Shown piece by piece: positions 9,738 through 20,854 of a stretch of DNA of 45,287 bases (the stretch's first letter is position 1; every line of letters starts with the position of its first letter). The stretch is from Alphaproteobacteria bacterium (GTDB lineage Bacteria > Pseudomonadota > Alphaproteobacteria > Geminicoccales > Geminicoccaceae). The notes beneath the pieces were generated by a model, which had not been told where the DNA came from, ran no database searches, and worked only from the letters and a program-made list of their open reading frames with translations. The stretch is from positions 1 to 45,287 of the forward strand of contig JALSIM010000036.1 of NCBI GenBank assembly GCA_026990035.1. The letters are read 5' to 3'. The position numbers were made by a program, and so were the translations under genes.

Positions 9738-10916
9738 ATGGCCGAAACGGAGATCAAGACCTTCAGCGTCAATTTCGGCCCCCAGCATCCGGCGGCGCAC
9801 GGTGTGCTGCGCCTGGTGCTGGAAATGGACGGCGAAATCGTCGAACGTGCCGATCCGCACATCGGGCTGCTGCACCGGGGCACCGAGAAACTGATCGAAT
9901 ACCGCCCCTATCTGCAGAACATCCCCTATTTCGACCGCCTCGACTACTGCTCGATGCTGTGCCAGGAGCATTCCTTCGTCCTGGCGGTGGAGAAACTGCT
10001 GGGCGTCGAGGTGCCGATCCGGGCCCGGTACATCCGCGTCCTGTTCTGCGAAATCACCCGGATCCTCAACCATCTCCTCAACATCACCACGATGGCCCTG
10101 GACATCGGGGCGATGACGCCGCTGCTGTGGGGCTTCGAGCAGCGCGAGAAGCTGATGGAGTTCTACGAGGCGGTGTCCGGGGCGCGGATGCACGCCAACT
10201 ACTTCCGCTTCGGTGGCGTGGCCAAGGACATGCCGGCCGGGTTGGAAGAGCGGATCCTCGCCTGGTGCGACCAGTTCGAGCGCTTCATGGCCGATATCGA
10301 GACCCTGCTGAACGAGAACCGGATCTTCAAGCAGCGCACCGTCGATATCGGCGTGGTCTCGGCCGAGGACGCGCTCGCCTGGGGCTTTTCGGGGCCGATG
10401 CTGCGGGCCTCCGGGGTCGCCTGGGACCTGCGCAAGGCGCAGCCCTACGAGATCTACGACCGGCTCGATTTCGACATCCCGATCGGCAAGCACGGTGACT
10501 GCTACGACCGCTATCTGGTGCGCATGCAGGAGATGCGCGAATCGGTGAAGATCATCCGCCAGTGCATCGAGCAGATGCCGGAAGGTCCGGTGCGCACCCC
10601 GAACCACAAGGTGACGCCGCCGCCCAGGGCCGAGATGAAGCGCTCGATGGAGGCGCTCATCCACCATTTCAAGCTGTTCACGGAGGGGATCCACGTGCCC
10701 GAGGGCGAGGTCTACGTGGCCACCGAGAACCCCAAGGGGGAGTTCGCCGTCTATCTCGTCTCCGACGGGACCAACAAGCCCTACCGCTGCAAGATCCGCT
10801 CCCCCGCCTACGTCCATCTCCAGGCGCTGGAGATGATGGGCAAGGGGCATCAGCTCGCCGATGTGGTGGCCATCATCGGCGCTCTCGACGTGGTCTTCGG
10901 GGAGGTGGATCGATGA
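9738..10916 (+). CDS. nuoD: NADH-quinone oxidoreductase subunit D
   Basis: 49 kDa-type subunit that forms much of the quinone-binding cavity; evolutionarily related to NiFe hydrogenase large subunits without the metal centre. 392 residues. The N-terminal [22 protein letters not shown] contains the conserved quinone-site His residues, followed by [12 protein letters not shown] and the C-terminal [24 protein letters not shown] 9738 is chosen over an in-frame GTG at 9735. The 73 bases before it are the largest gap between operon genes. The stop overlaps the nuoE start (ATGA). Confidence 0.98.
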   Translation: MAETEIKTFSVNFGPQHPAAHGVLRLVLEMDGEIVERADPHIGLLHRGTEKLIEYRPYLQNIPYFDRLDYCSMLCQEHSFVLAVEKLLGVEVPIRARYIRVLFCEITRILNHLLNITTMALDIGAMTPLLWGFEQREKLMEFYEAVSGARMHANYFRFGGVAKDMPAGLEERILAWCDQFERFMADIETLLNENRIFKQRTVDIGVVSAEDALAWGFSGPMLRASGVAWDLRKAQPYEIYDRLDFDIPIGKHGDCYDRYLVRMQEMRESVKIIRQCIEQMPEGPVRTPNHKVTPPPRAEMKRSMEALIHHFKLFTEGIHVPEGEVYVATENPKGEFAVYLVSDGTNKPYRCKIRSPAYVHLQALEMMGKGHQLADVVAIIGALDVVFGEVDR

Positions 10917-11521
10917 GCACCACCGGCGAGGGCATGGCCCCGGAGGTCGAGAGCTTCGCCTTCAGCGAGGAGAACCTCGAGAAGATCCGCGGGATCCTCG
11001 CCCGCTACCCCGAGGATCGGCGGGCCAGCGCGGTGCTGCCGCTCCTGCATCTGGCCCAGGAGCAGCACGGTGGCTGGCTGCCGCGGGCGGCCCTCGATCA
11101 TGTCGCCGATTTTCTCGGCATGCCGCGCATCCAGGTCTACGAGGTCGCGACCTTCTACGACATGTTCAACACCGAGCCGGTGGGCCGGATCCAGGTGCGG
11201 GTCTGCACCACCACCCCTTGCTGGCTCTGCGGCTCCGACGAGGTGCTGCGGGCCTGCCGGGAAGTGCTCGGGGTGGAGGTCGGAGAGAGCACGCCCGACG
11301 GGCGCTTCTATCTGCGCGAATTCGAATGTCTCGGCGCCTGCGCCAACGCGCCGGTGCTGTGGGTCGACGACGACTATTTCGAGGATCTCGACTACGCGCG
11401 CACCAAGGCGGTGCTGGAAGCCCTCAAGCGGGGCGAGCGGCCGCGACCGGGGCCGCAGTCGGGGCGTCGGGGATCGATGCCGGCGGGCGGCAAGACCACG
11501 CTGCTGTTCGAGGAGAAGTGA
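10913..11521 (+). CDS. nuoE: NADH-quinone oxidoreductase subunit E
   Basis: 24 kDa-type subunit with a 2Fe-2S cluster in the NADH-dehydrogenase module. 202 residues. Cluster ligands are C98 and C103 (CTTTPC) and C139 and C143 (CLGAC). The C-terminal 35 residues are rich in R, G and P and end KTTLLFEEK, a tail seen in alphaproteobacterial NuoE. The start codon overlaps the nuoD stop by the ATGA arrangement, implying translational coupling. Confidence 0.97.
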   Translation: MSTTGEGMAPEVESFAFSEENLEKIRGILARYPEDRRASAVLPLLHLAQEQHGGWLPRAALDHVADFLGMPRIQVYEVATFYDMFNTEPVGRIQVRVCTTTPCWLCGSDEVLRACREVLGVEVGESTPDGRFYLREFECLGACANAPVLWVDDDYFEDLDYARTKAVLEALKRGERPRPGPQSGRRGSMPAGGKTTLLFEEK

Positions 11522-11526
11522 GGCCC

Positions 11527-12816
11527 ATGCTGCACGACCGGGACCGGATCTTCACCAATCTCTACGGCGAGCAGCCCTGGAACCTCGAGGCGGCGCGCAA
11601 GCGCGGCGACTGGGACGGGACCAAAGACCTCATTCTCCGGGGACGCGAAGCGCTCGTCCAGGAGATCAAGGATTCGGGTCTCCGGGGGCGCGGCGGGGCC
11701 GGCTTCCCGACCGGTCTCAAATGGTCCTTCATGCCCAAGCAGAGTGACGGCGGGCCGGTCTATCTGGTCGTCAACGCCGACGAATCCGAGCCCGGCACCT
11801 GCAAGGACCGGGAGATCATCCGCAACGATCCCCACAAGCTGATCGAGGGCTGCGTGCTGGCCTCGGCGGCGATGGGCTGCACCCACTGCTACATCTACAT
11901 CCGCGGCGAGTTCGTCCGGGAGGCGCGGATCCTGGAGGCGGCGATCGCGGAGGCCTACGAAGCCGGGCTGGTCGGCCGCGACGCCTGCGGCTCCGGTTAC
12001 GACATCGAGATCCATCTCCACCGTGGCGCCGGCGCCTACATCTGCGGCGAGGAGACGGGTCTCCTCGAAAGTCTCGAGGGCAAGAAGGGCCAGCCGCGCC
12101 TCAAGCCGCCCTTTCCGGCGGCGGTCGGGCTCTACGGTCGGCCGACCACCGTCAACAACGTCGAGACCATCGCCGTGGTGCCGACCATCCTGCGGCGCGG
12201 CGCCGCCTGGTTCGCCGGCCTCGGGCGCCAGAACAACACCGGTACCAAGATCTTCTGCATCTCCGGCCATGTGAACCAGCCCTGCACGGTCGAGGAGGAG
12301 ATGGGGATCCCCCTCAAGACCCTGATCGAGAAGCACGCGGGCGGGGTACGCGGCGGCTGGGACAATCTGCTGGCGATCATTCCCGGCGGCTCCTCGGTGC
12401 CGCTGATCCCGAAATCGGTCTGCGAGGCGGTGCGGATGGATTTCGACAGCCTGCGCGAGGCCCAGAGCGGTCTCGGCACCGCCGGGGTCATCGTGATGGA
12501 TCGATCCACCGACATCGTGCGGGCGATCGCCAGGTTGTCGAAATTCTACATGCACGAATCCTGCGGCCAGTGCACCCCCTGTCGCGAGGGCACCGGATGG
12601 CTCTGGCGGATGGTCACCCGTCTCGCGGAGGGGAAGGCCGAGATCGCCGAGATCGATCTCGTCTGGGACGTCACCAAGCAGATCGAGGGACACACCATCT
12701 GCGCCCTGGGCGATGCGGCGGCCTGGCCGGTGCAGGGGCTGATCCGCCATTTCCGGGACGAGCTGGAGCGGCGGATCGTGGCGCGCAAGAGCGGCGGCGA
12801 CCGGGCGGCGGCCTGA
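11527..12816 (+). CDS. nuoF: NADH-quinone oxidoreductase subunit F
   Basis: 51 kDa-type subunit that binds NADH and FMN and a 4Fe-4S cluster; entry point for electrons. 429 residues from ATG 11527. The NADH/FMN region shows [16 protein letters not shown] and [13 protein letters not shown]. Cluster ligands are C346, C349 and C352 (CGQCTPC) and C392 (HTICALGDA). Six bases after nuoE, with GGAG in the nuoE 3' end as ribosome site. Confidence 0.98.
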   Translation: MLHDRDRIFTNLYGEQPWNLEAARKRGDWDGTKDLILRGREALVQEIKDSGLRGRGGAGFPTGLKWSFMPKQSDGGPVYLVVNADESEPGTCKDREIIRNDPHKLIEGCVLASAAMGCTHCYIYIRGEFVREARILEAAIAEAYEAGLVGRDACGSGYDIEIHLHRGAGAYICGEETGLLESLEGKKGQPRLKPPFPAAVGLYGRPTTVNNVETIAVVPTILRRGAAWFAGLGRQNNTGTKIFCISGHVNQPCTVEEEMGIPLKTLIEKHAGGVRGGWDNLLAIIPGGSSVPLIPKSVCEAVRMDFDSLREAQSGLGTAGVIVMDRSTDIVRAIARLSKFYMHESCGQCTPCREGTGWLWRMVTRLAEGKAEIAEIDLVWDVTKQIEGHTICALGDAAAWPVQGLIRHFRDELERRIVARKSGGDRAAA

Positions 12817-12844
12817 GCGGAACCGAGGACAGCGGACGGAGAGC

Positions 12845-14911
12845 ATGCCGAAACTCGTCATCGACGGCGAAGAGATCGAGGTCCCGGCCGGCTACACGGT
12901 GTTCCAGGCCTGCGAACTCGCCGGCAAGGAGATCCCGCATTTCTGCTACCATCCGCGGCTGAACATCGCCGGCAACTGCCGGATGTGCCTCGTCGAGATC
13001 GAGAAATCGCCGAAGCCGGTGGCCTCCTGCGCGATGCCGGCGGCGGAGGGGATGGTCGTCCACACCGACAGCCCGCTCGTCCACAAGGCGCGCAAGGGCG
13101 TGCTCGAGTTCCTGCTGATCAACCATCCCCTCGACTGCCCGATCTGCGACCAGGGCGGCGAGTGCGACCTGCAGGATCTCACTCTCTTTTACGGACCCGA
13201 CCATTCCCGCTTCGAGGAGAACAAGCGGGCGGTCGCCGACAAGTATCTGGGGCCGCTGGTCGCCACCCACATGACCCGCTGCATCCACTGCACCCGCTGC
13301 ATCCGCTTCCTGACCGAAGTGGCCGGGGTGCCCGAGCTCGGCGGCTGCTGGCGCGGCGAGCATCTGGAAATCACCAACTACATCGAACGGGCGCTGCATT
13401 CCGAGCTCCAGGGCAACATCATCGATCTCTGCCCGGTGGGGGCCCTCAACTCCAAGCCCTACCAGTACCGGGCCCGCATCTGGGAGCTGAAGAAGACCGA
13501 ATCGATCGACGTGATGGACGCGGTGGGGTCCAACATCCGCGTCGATGCCCGCGGCAACGAGGTGATGCGGATCCTTCCGCGACTCCACGAGGAGGTCAAC
13601 GAGGAGTGGATCTCCGACAAGACACGGTTCGCCTACGACGGGCTGAAATACCGCCGTCTCGATGTGCCGATGGTCCGCCGCGACGGCCGCCTCGTCGAGG
13701 CGAGCTGGCGGGAGGCCTTCCGTACCCTCGTGGACCGCATGGGCGAGCTTCCCGGCGAACGCATGGCCTTCGTTCTCGGCGATCTGGTCGATGCCGAGAG
13801 CATGGTGCTGGTGCGCGAACTCGCCGAACGGCTCGGCTGCCCGCACGTCGATTGCCGGCAGGACGGGGCGAAGATCGAAGGGCGGCTGCGCGCCGAATAT
13901 CTCTTCAACACCACGATCGCCGGCATCGAACAGGCCGATTTCTGCCTGCTGGTGGGGACCAATCCGCGCTGGGAGGCGCCCCTCGTCAACGCCCGCCTCA
14001 GGAAGCGCTGGCGGATGGGCGGGTTCCGTGTGGCCCGCATCGGCGCCCCCTTCGATCTGACCTATCCGGTCGAGGACATCGGCGAGGGGCCCGAGACCCT
14101 GAAGGCGGTGGCCGAAGGCGAGCACGAGATCTGCGAGGCGCTGGCGAAGGCCGAGCGGCCGATGCTGGTGCTCGGGCCCGGTGCGGTCGCCCGCGCGGAC
14201 GGGGCCGCGGTCCTCGCTCTCGCCCATCGGATCTCCGAGCGCTTCGGCCTCCTGGGCGAGGGCTGGAACGGCTACAATCTGCTGCACACCGCGGCGGCCC
14301 GGGTGGCGGGGCTCGATCTCGGCCTCCTGCCGGGCGAGGGCGGTCGGGACCTGGCCGGTATCCTCAAGGGGGTGGAGGCCGGCGAGATCGAGCTCGTCTG
14401 GCTGCTCGGGGCCGACGAGATCGAGGTTTCGCGGCTGGCCGGGGCCTTCGTGATCTACCAGGGGACTCACGGCGACCGCGCCGCTCCCGTGGCCGATCTC
14501 GTCCTGCCGGGTGCGGCCTACACCGAAAAGAACGCGACCTGGGTCAATCTCGAGGGTCGGCCGCAGCACGGAAGGCTCGCCGTCTTTCCGCCCGGCGAGG
14601 CGCGCGAGGACTGGAAGATCCTCCGGGCCGCCTCGGAAGCGCTGGGGCGCACGGTGCCGCTCGACAACATCTTCGCGGTGCGGGCGCGGATGGCCGAACT
14701 GGCGCCGCAGCTCGCCCGCATCGACAGCGTCACCCCGGCCGAATGGGGCGGGTTCGGTCGGCGTGGCCGGCTCACCGAGGCTCCCTTCGTCTCGCCGATC
14801 GCGGATTTCTACCTCACCAATCCCATCGCGCGGGCCTCGAAGGTGATGCGGCAGTGCAGCGCCGAAATCCTGCGGCCCGTGAACGAGAAGGCGACGGGAA
14901 CCCATGGCTGA
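12845..14911 (+). CDS. nuoG: NADH-quinone oxidoreductase subunit G
   Basis: 75 kDa-type subunit with one 2Fe-2S and two 4Fe-4S clusters, fused to a molybdopterin-oxidoreductase-like domain. 688 residues, the usual alphaproteobacterial size. An N-terminal ferredoxin domain (CHYHP-like [16 protein letters not shown]) is followed by the His-Cys cluster [17 protein letters not shown] and the ligand set [10 protein letters not shown]. The C-terminal domain (about 220-680) lacks obvious active-site residues, as in other NuoG. Its last 8 bases overlap nuoH. Confidence 0.97.
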   Translation: MPKLVIDGEEIEVPAGYTVFQACELAGKEIPHFCYHPRLNIAGNCRMCLVEIEKSPKPVASCAMPAAEGMVVHTDSPLVHKARKGVLEFLLINHPLDCPICDQGGECDLQDLTLFYGPDHSRFEENKRAVADKYLGPLVATHMTRCIHCTRCIRFLTEVAGVPELGGCWRGEHLEITNYIERALHSELQGNIIDLCPVGALNSKPYQYRARIWELKKTESIDVMDAVGSNIRVDARGNEVMRILPRLHEEVNEEWISDKTRFAYDGLKYRRLDVPMVRRDGRLVEASWREAFRTLVDRMGELPGERMAFVLGDLVDAESMVLVRELAERLGCPHVDCRQDGAKIEGRLRAEYLFNTTIAGIEQADFCLLVGTNPRWEAPLVNARLRKRWRMGGFRVARIGAPFDLTYPVEDIGEGPETLKAVAEGEHEICEALAKAERPMLVLGPGAVARADGAAVLALAHRISERFGLLGEGWNGYNLLHTAAARVAGLDLGLLPGEGGRDLAGILKGVEAGEIELVWLLGADEIEVSRLAGAFVIYQGTHGDRAAPVADLVLPGAAYTEKNATWVNLEGRPQHGRLAVFPPGEAREDWKILRAASEALGRTVPLDNIFAVRARMAELAPQLARIDSVTPAEWGGFGRRGRLTEAPFVSPIADFYLTNPIARASKVMRQCSAEILRPVNEKATGTHG

Positions 14912-15917
14912 GATCTTCTGGGGCACCATCTGGCCGCTCGTCCTGCTGATCGTTTACATTCTCGTGATCGTCGTGCCGCTGCTGGTGGCGGTGGCCTATC
15001 TGACCTATGCCGAGCGCAAGGTGATCGGCGGCATGCAGCTCCGGCAGGGGCCGATGTTCGTGGGCCCCTACGGGCTGCTCCAGCCGCTGGCCGACGGGGT
15101 CAAGCTGTTCTTCAAGGAAACCGTGATCCCGAGCCGCGCCAACAAGGGCGTGTTCCTGATCGCCCCCATGATCACCTTCATCCTGGCGCTGATCGGCTGG
15201 GCGGTGATTCCCTTCGGCGACGGGCTGGTCCTCGCCGACATCAACGTCGGCATTCTCTATCTGTTCGCGGTCAGCTCTCTCGGCGTCTACGGCATCATCA
15301 TGGCCGGCTGGGCCTCCAACTCGCGCTACGCCTTTCTCGGGGCGCTGCGCTCCTCGGCGCAGATGATCTCCTACGAGATCGCCATGGGGATGATCATCAT
15401 CAGCGTGCTGCTGACCGCCGGATCGCTCAACCTTTCGGAGATCGTGCGCGCCCAGGCGGAGCAGGGCTGGTACCTGTTCTGGCACTTCCCGATGTTCATG
15501 ATCTTCCTGGTGGCGATTCTCGCCGAGACCAACCGGCTGCCGTTCGATCTGCCGGAGGACGAGGCGAGCCTGGTCACCGGCTACAATGTCGAATATTCCT
15601 CGATGACCTTCGCGCTCTTCTTCCTCGGCGAATACGCCAACATGATCCTGATGAGCGCGATGGCCACCATCCTCTTCCTCGGCGGCTGGCTGCCGCCCTT
15701 CGAGGTCGCCCCCTTCACCTGGATCCCGGGGCCGATCTGGTTCATACTCAAGGTCTGCGTCATTCTCTTCGTCTACATCTGGGCCCGGGCGACCCTGCCC
15801 CGCTACCGGTACGACCAGCTCATGCGCCTCGGCTGGAAGGTGCTGCTGCCGATCTCCTTCGGCTGGCTGGTGCTGACCGCCGGCGTGCTGGTGGCCTTCG
15901 ATCTGGTGCCGGGCTGA
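14904..15917 (+). CDS. nuoH: NADH-quinone oxidoreductase subunit H
   Basis: ND1-type membrane subunit at the junction of the two arms, forming the quinone entry tunnel. 337 residues with about eight helices. Conserved segments are [49 protein letters not shown] and [27 protein letters not shown], the last rich in the acidic residues implicated in proton coupling. The start overlaps the nuoG 3' end. Confidence 0.98.
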   Translation: MAEIFWGTIWPLVLLIVYILVIVVPLLVAVAYLTYAERKVIGGMQLRQGPMFVGPYGLLQPLADGVKLFFKETVIPSRANKGVFLIAPMITFILALIGWAVIPFGDGLVLADINVGILYLFAVSSLGVYGIIMAGWASNSRYAFLGALRSSAQMISYEIAMGMIIISVLLTAGSLNLSEIVRAQAEQGWYLFWHFPMFMIFLVAILAETNRLPFDLPEDEASLVTGYNVEYSSMTFALFFLGEYANMILMSAMATILFLGGWLPPFEVAPFTWIPGPIWFILKVCVILFVYIWARATLPRYRYDQLMRLGWKVLLPISFGWLVLTAGVLVAFDLVPG

Positions 15918-15942
15918 GGCCGCGGCGGAGGGAGGAGCGACA

Positions 15943-16428
15943 GTGCAGGTCGATCAGCTCGCACGGACCGTTCTCTGGGAGGAGCTCGTCAGGGGCTTTT
16001 CCCTGACCCTGCGCTATCTGTTCCGGCGCAAGGTGACCCTCAACTATCCCTACGAGAAGGGGCCGCTGTCGCCCCGGTTCCGGGGCGAACATGCGCTCCG
16101 GCGTTATCCCAACGGCGAGGAGCGCTGCATCGCCTGCAAGCTGTGCGAGGCGATCTGCCCCGCCCAGGCGATCACCATCGAGAGCGAGCCGCGCCCCGAC
16201 GGCAGCCGGCGCACCACCCGCTACGACATCGACATGACCAAATGCATCTACTGCGGCTTCTGCGAAGAGGCCTGTCCGGTGGACGCCATCGTCGAAGGAC
16301 CGAACTTCGAATTCGCCGCGGAAACCCGCGAGGAGCTGTTCTACACCAAGGAGAAGCTCCTCGAGAACGGCGAGCGCTGGGAGCGGGAGATCGCCATGAG
16401 GCTCGAGGCCGATGCTCCCTATCGCTGA
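15943..16428 (+). CDS. nuoI: NADH-quinone oxidoreductase subunit I
   Basis: 8Fe ferredoxin-like subunit carrying clusters N6a and N6b. 161 residues. Two 4Fe-4S motifs are C62-C65-C68-C72 ([12 protein letters not shown]) and C101-C104-C107-C111 ([12 protein letters not shown]). The start is GTG, preceded by a strong GGAGG. 25 bases after nuoH. Confidence 0.98.
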   Translation: MQVDQLARTVLWEELVRGFSLTLRYLFRRKVTLNYPYEKGPLSPRFRGEHALRRYPNGEERCIACKLCEAICPAQAITIESEPRPDGSRRTTRYDIDMTKCIYCGFCEEACPVDAIVEGPNFEFAAETREELFYTKEKLLENGERWEREIAMRLEADAPYR

Positions 16429-16479
16429 CCCGGCCCTGCCGCCGTACCGACCTCCGGCAGCCGAACGGACGATCCGACC

Positions 16480-17088
16480 ATGATCCTGGCGCAGCTCGTC
16501 TTCTACCTCCTGGCCTTCGTCACCGTGGCGGCGGCGGTGATGGTGATCGCCGCCCGGAATCCGGTCCATTCGGTGCTCTTCCTGATCCTCGCCTTCTTCA
16601 ATTCGGCCGGGCTGTTCATCCTGCTCGGGGCGGAATTCATCGGCATGCTGCTGGTGGTGGTCTACGTCGGCGCGGTGGCGGTCCTGTTCTTGTTCGTGGT
16701 GATGATGCTGGACATCAACTTCGTCCAGCTCCGGGAAGGCTTTCTCCAGTATCTGCCGGTGGGCGCGCTGGTCGGTCTGATCCTGCTCGTCGAGCTCGCC
16801 CTCGTCTTCGGCAGCATCGCCATGGAACCGGCGCTCGGCGGCGCGGCGGTTTCCGCCACCGAGGCCGGGGTCACCAACACCGAGGCCATCGGCCGGCTCC
16901 TCTACACCGACTACTTCTATCTCTTCCAGGCCGCCGGCATCATTCTCCTGGTGGCGATGATCGGCGCCATGACCCTGACCATGCGGCACCGCCCGGACGC
17001 CCGGCGACAGGATATCGGCCGTCAGGTGCGAAGGCGCCCCGGCGAGACCCTGGAGGTCCGCAAGGTGCCGCCGCGGACGGGCATTTGA
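16480..17088 (+). CDS. nuoJ: NADH-quinone oxidoreductase subunit J
   Basis: ND6-type membrane subunit of the proton-pumping arm. 202 residues with five hydrophobic helices. The conserved stretch [19 protein letters not shown] (the helix 3 pi-bulge region) is clear, and [23 protein letters not shown] matches the N-terminal family pattern. A basic C-terminal tail of about 30 residues follows the last helix. Confidence 0.97.
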   Translation: MILAQLVFYLLAFVTVAAAVMVIAARNPVHSVLFLILAFFNSAGLFILLGAEFIGMLLVVVYVGAVAVLFLFVVMMLDINFVQLREGFLQYLPVGALVGLILLVELALVFGSIAMEPALGGAAVSATEAGVTNTEAIGRLLYTDYFYLFQAAGIILLVAMIGAMTLTMRHRPDARRQDIGRQVRRRPGETLEVRKVPPRTGI

Positions 17089-17101
17089 GGAGGATCGAGG
17101 G

Positions 17102-17410
17102 GTGCCGGTTCCGCTTTCCCACTATCTGACCCTGGCGGCGATTCTGTTCACGATCGGGGTGTTCGGGATCTTCGTCAACCGCAAGAACGTGATCGTCATC
17201 CTGATGGCGATCGAGCTGCTGCTCCTCGCCGTCAACATCAACTTCGTCGCCTTCTCCGCCTATCTCGGCGATCTCGCCGGGCAGATCTTCGCCATCTTCG
17301 TGCTCACCGTGGCCGCCGCCGAAGCGGCGATCGGCCTCGCCATCGTCCTCGTCTACTTCCGCAACCGCGGCAGCATCGAGGTCGAGGACATCAACCTGAT
17401 GAAGGGCTGA
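17102..17410 (+). CDS. nuoK: NADH-quinone oxidoreductase subunit K
   Basis: ND4L-type subunit with three helices, 102 residues. It carries two conserved membrane glutamates, in the [13 protein letters not shown] and [13 protein letters not shown] segments. GTG start with GAGG upstream. It is 13 bases after nuoJ and 2 bases before nuoL. Confidence 0.97.
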   Translation: MPVPLSHYLTLAAILFTIGVFGIFVNRKNVIVILMAIELLLLAVNINFVAFSAYLGDLAGQIFAIFVLTVAAAEAAIGLAIVLVYFRNRGSIEVEDINLMKG

Positions 17411-17412
17411 GG

Positions 17413-19335
17413 ATGCTGTACGTCCTCCTCGTCTTCTCGCCACTTCTCGGCGCCGTCATCGCCGGCCTGTTCGGCCGTCTGATCGGCGACCGTGCCTCGC
17501 AGCTCGTGACCTGCGGTCTGATGGGGGTCTCGGCCCTCGCCAGCATCGTCGCCCTGGTCGGCCTCGGCGAGGAGCCCTTCAAGGTGCCCCTCTTCACCTG
17601 GATGGCGGTGGAGGGATTCATCGCCGAATGGAGCCTGCGGATCGACGCGCTGTCGGTCGTCATGATGTTCGTGGTGAGCTGCATCAGCTTCCTGATCCAC
17701 GTCTACTCCATCGGCTACATGGCGCACGACGCCAGCATCCCGCGGTTCTTCGCCTACCTCTCCTTCTTCACCTTCGCCATGCTGATGCTGGTGACCTCCG
17801 ACAATCTCCTGCAGCTCTACTTCGGCTGGGAGGGGGTCGGTGTCGCCTCCTATCTGCTGATCGGCTTCTGGTACACCCGCCCCTCGGCCTGTGCCGCCGC
17901 CATCAAGGCCTTCATCGTCAACCGGGTGGGCGATTTCGGCCTGGCGCTGGGCATCGCCGCCACCTGGTTCGTGTTCGACAGCATCCAGTACGACGTCATC
18001 TTCGCCAACACGGCGAAGCTGGCCGACACCGAGCTGCTGGTCTTCGGCGCCTCCTTCGATACCCTGACCCTGATCGGCATCCTCCTGTTCATCGGTGCGA
18101 TGGGCAAATCGGCCCAGCTCGGCCTCCACACCTGGTTGCCCGACGCGATGGAGGGGCCGACCCCGGTCTCCGCCCTCATTCACGCCGCCACCATGGTGAC
18201 CGCCGGCGTCTTCCTGGTGGCCCGCTTCTCGCCCCTTTACGAGTTCGCGCCCACCGCCCTCGCCCTCGTCACCTTCATCGGCGCCTCGACCGCCCTCTTC
18301 GCCGCCACCGTCGGGCTGGTGCAGAACGACATCAAGCGGGTGATCGCCTATTCCACCTGCTCGCAGCTCGGCTACATGTTCGCCGCCGCCGGCGTCGGCG
18401 CCTATGCCGCCGGCATCTTCCATCTCTACACCCACGCCTTCTTCAAGGCCCTCCTGTTCCTCGGTGCCGGTTCGGTGATCCACGCCATGTCGGACGAGCA
18501 GGACATGCGGAAGATGGGCGGCCTCTGGCGCAAGCTGCCGATCACTTACGCGGTCATGTGGATCGGAAGCCTGGCCCTGGTGGGCTTCCCGGGGACCGCC
18601 GGCTTCTTCTCCAAGGACGCGATCATCGAGGCGGCCTGGGTCTCGCCCAACGCCCTTTCCGGTTACGCCTTCTGGCTGCTGCTGCTGGCCGCGGTGCTCA
18701 CCGCCTTCTACTCGGGGCGCCTGATGTTCCTGACCTTCCACGGCGACAGCCGGGCCAGCCGGGAGGTCCGGGAGCACGTCCACGAGAGCCCGCCGGTGAT
18801 GACCGTGCCGCTCCTGATCCTCGCCGCCGGAGCGGTGCTCGCCGGCTGGTTCGGCCTCGTCATGATCGCGCCGGAAGGCGAGTTCTGGGGTGGCGCCATC
18901 TTCACCGCCCCCATCAACACGGTGCTGGAAGAGATCGAAACCGTGCCGGCGATCGTCAAATACGCGCCGCTCGGCGCCCTGATCCTCGGCCTCGGTCTCG
19001 CCTGGCTGTTCTATGTGGCGGTGCCCGGGCTGCCGGATCGGATCGTCGCGGCGCTGCGCCCGGTCCACACCTTCCTCACCCACAAGTGGTATTTCGACGA
19101 GCTCTACGACGCCCTGTTCGTGCGTCCGGCGGTGAGCCTCGGCCGGACGCTCTGGCGCGGCTTCGATCTCGGCGTGATCGACCGCTTCGGACCGGACGGG
19201 GTGGCGACGGTGACCCTCGCCTCGGCGCGGCGCGCGATCCGTCTGCAGACGGGTTACGTCTACCACTACGCCTTCGCCATGCTGATCGGCCTCGTCGTGC
19301 TGCTGAGCTGGTATCTGTTCATCCTGCGGGGATAG
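17413..19335 (+). CDS. nuoL: NADH-quinone oxidoreductase subunit L
   Basis: Distal Mrp-type antiporter-like subunit of complex I (ND5). 640 residues with many helices, a normal length. Proton-pathway segments are [18 protein letters not shown] (conserved Glu), [33 protein letters not shown] (conserved Lys) and [18 protein letters not shown]. The C-terminal portion forms the lateral helix that braces the membrane arm. ATG is preceded by GAGG across the nuoK stop. Confidence 0.98.
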   Translation: MLYVLLVFSPLLGAVIAGLFGRLIGDRASQLVTCGLMGVSALASIVALVGLGEEPFKVPLFTWMAVEGFIAEWSLRIDALSVVMMFVVSCISFLIHVYSIGYMAHDASIPRFFAYLSFFTFAMLMLVTSDNLLQLYFGWEGVGVASYLLIGFWYTRPSACAAAIKAFIVNRVGDFGLALGIAATWFVFDSIQYDVIFANTAKLADTELLVFGASFDTLTLIGILLFIGAMGKSAQLGLHTWLPDAMEGPTPVSALIHAATMVTAGVFLVARFSPLYEFAPTALALVTFIGASTALFAATVGLVQNDIKRVIAYSTCSQLGYMFAAAGVGAYAAGIFHLYTHAFFKALLFLGAGSVIHAMSDEQDMRKMGGLWRKLPITYAVMWIGSLALVGFPGTAGFFSKDAIIEAAWVSPNALSGYAFWLLLLAAVLTAFYSGRLMFLTFHGDSRASREVREHVHESPPVMTVPLLILAAGAVLAGWFGLVMIAPEGEFWGGAIFTAPINTVLEEIETVPAIVKYAPLGALILGLGLAWLFYVAVPGLPDRIVAALRPVHTFLTHKWYFDELYDALFVRPAVSLGRTLWRGFDLGVIDRFGPDGVATVTLASARRAIRLQTGYVYHYAFAMLIGLVVLLSWYLFILRG

Positions 19336-19341
19336 GGTGTC

Positions 19342-20841
19342 GTGAGCGACTGGCCTCTTCTTTCCCTCGTCACCTTCCTGCCGCTGGTCGGTGCCGCCTT
19401 CATCCTGTTCATCCGCGGCGAACCCGAGATCGTGGCTCAGAACAGCCGCAGCGTGGCGCTGTGGACGGCACTCGTCACCTTCCTCCTCTCGATTCTCGTC
19501 TGGGCCAATTTCGACCCCGCCCAGCCGGGCTTCCAGATGGTCGAGAAGAGCCCCTGGCTGCCGGGTCTCGGCGTCAACTACTATGTCGGCGTCGACGGCA
19601 TCAGCCTGTGGTTCGTTCTCCTTTCCACCCTTCTGACCCTGATCTGCATCATCGGCTCCTGGCATTCGGTGCAGACCCGGGTCAAGGAATACATGATCGC
19701 CTTCCTGGTGATGAACACGCTGATGGTCGGCGTGTTCGTGGCCCTCGACATCGTCCTCTTCTACATCTTCTTCGAGGGCATTCTGATCCCGATGTACCTG
19801 ATCATCGGCATCTGGGGCGGGCCGCGGCGGATCTACGCCGCCTTCAAGTTCTTCCTCTACACCCTCGCCGGATCGGTGCTGTTCCTGATCGCCATTCTGG
19901 TGATGTACATGCAGACCGGAACGACCGAGATTCCGGTACTGATGAACACCGATTTCGAACCCGCGCTGCAGCGCTGGCTGTGGCTCGCGATGTTCGCCTC
20001 CTTCGCCGTCAAGATGCCGATGTGGCCGTTCCACACCTGGCTGCCGGACGCCCATGTCGAAGCGCCCACCGCCGGTTCGGTGGTCCTGGCGGGCATTCTG
20101 CTGAAGGTCGGCGGCTACGCCTTCCTGCGCTTTTCCCTGCCGATGCTGCCCGAGGCCTCGGAATACTTCACGCCGCTGATCTTCGCTCTCTCGGTGATCG
20201 CCATCATCTACACCTCGCTGGTGGCGCTCGCCCAGACCGACATGAAGAAGCTCATCGCCTACAGCTCGGTGGCGCACATGGGGATCGTCACCATCGGCAT
20301 CTTCACCCCGAACGCGCCCGGAATCGCCGGCAGCATCATCATGATGCTCTCCCACGGCCTCGTCTCGGCCGCCCTGTTCATGGTCGTCGGCGTCGTCTAC
20401 GACCGCATCCACAGCCGCGAGATCGCCGCCTACGGCGGTCTCGCCGAGCGCATGCCGGTCTATGCCACCGTCTTCATGCTCTTCATGCTGGCTTCGGTGG
20501 GCCTGCCCGGCACCTCGGGCTTCGTCGGCGAGATCCTGGTGATCGTCGGCGTCTTCGCGGTCGATGCCTGGGTCGCGGCCCTGGCCGCCACCGGCATGAT
20601 CCTGGGAGCCGCCTACATGCTCTGGCTGTATCGCCGGGTGATCTTCGGTGCGTTGACCAAGGAATCGCTCAAGGCGATCCGTGACATGCGCGCCAACGAG
20701 GTGATCGCCTTCGCGCCGCTCGTGGTCCTGGTGCTGCTGATGGGGATCTATCCGCAGTTCTTCCTCGAGCCCATGGCCGCCTCCATCGACCAGCTTCTCG
20801 CCCGCACCCTCCCCGCTGCCGAACAACTCGCGATGCAGTGA
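19342..20841 (+). CDS. nuoM: NADH-quinone oxidoreductase subunit M
   Basis: Antiporter-like subunit (ND4), 499 residues. Typical segments are [18 protein letters not shown] (conserved Glu), [37 protein letters not shown] and [21 protein letters not shown]. The GTG start is six bases after the nuoL stop and lacks a strong ribosome site, which suggests coupled reinitiation. Confidence 0.98.
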   Translation: MSDWPLLSLVTFLPLVGAAFILFIRGEPEIVAQNSRSVALWTALVTFLLSILVWANFDPAQPGFQMVEKSPWLPGLGVNYYVGVDGISLWFVLLSTLLTLICIIGSWHSVQTRVKEYMIAFLVMNTLMVGVFVALDIVLFYIFFEGILIPMYLIIGIWGGPRRIYAAFKFFLYTLAGSVLFLIAILVMYMQTGTTEIPVLMNTDFEPALQRWLWLAMFASFAVKMPMWPFHTWLPDAHVEAPTAGSVVLAGILLKVGGYAFLRFSLPMLPEASEYFTPLIFALSVIAIIYTSLVALAQTDMKKLIAYSSVAHMGIVTIGIFTPNAPGIAGSIIMMLSHGLVSAALFMVVGVVYDRIHSREIAAYGGLAERMPVYATVFMLFMLASVGLPGTSGFVGEILVIVGVFAVDAWVAALAATGMILGAAYMLWLYRRVIFGALTKESLKAIRDMRANEVIAFAPLVVLVLLMGIYPQFFLEPMAASIDQLLARTLPAAEQLAMQ

Positions 20842-20854
20842 GGCAGACAGCCGG

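Noticed and set aside
17628-20684. 1018-codon plus-strand frame across nuoL-nuoM
   Set aside because: Out-of-frame reading of nuoL and nuoM, with R/P/H/G-rich composition.
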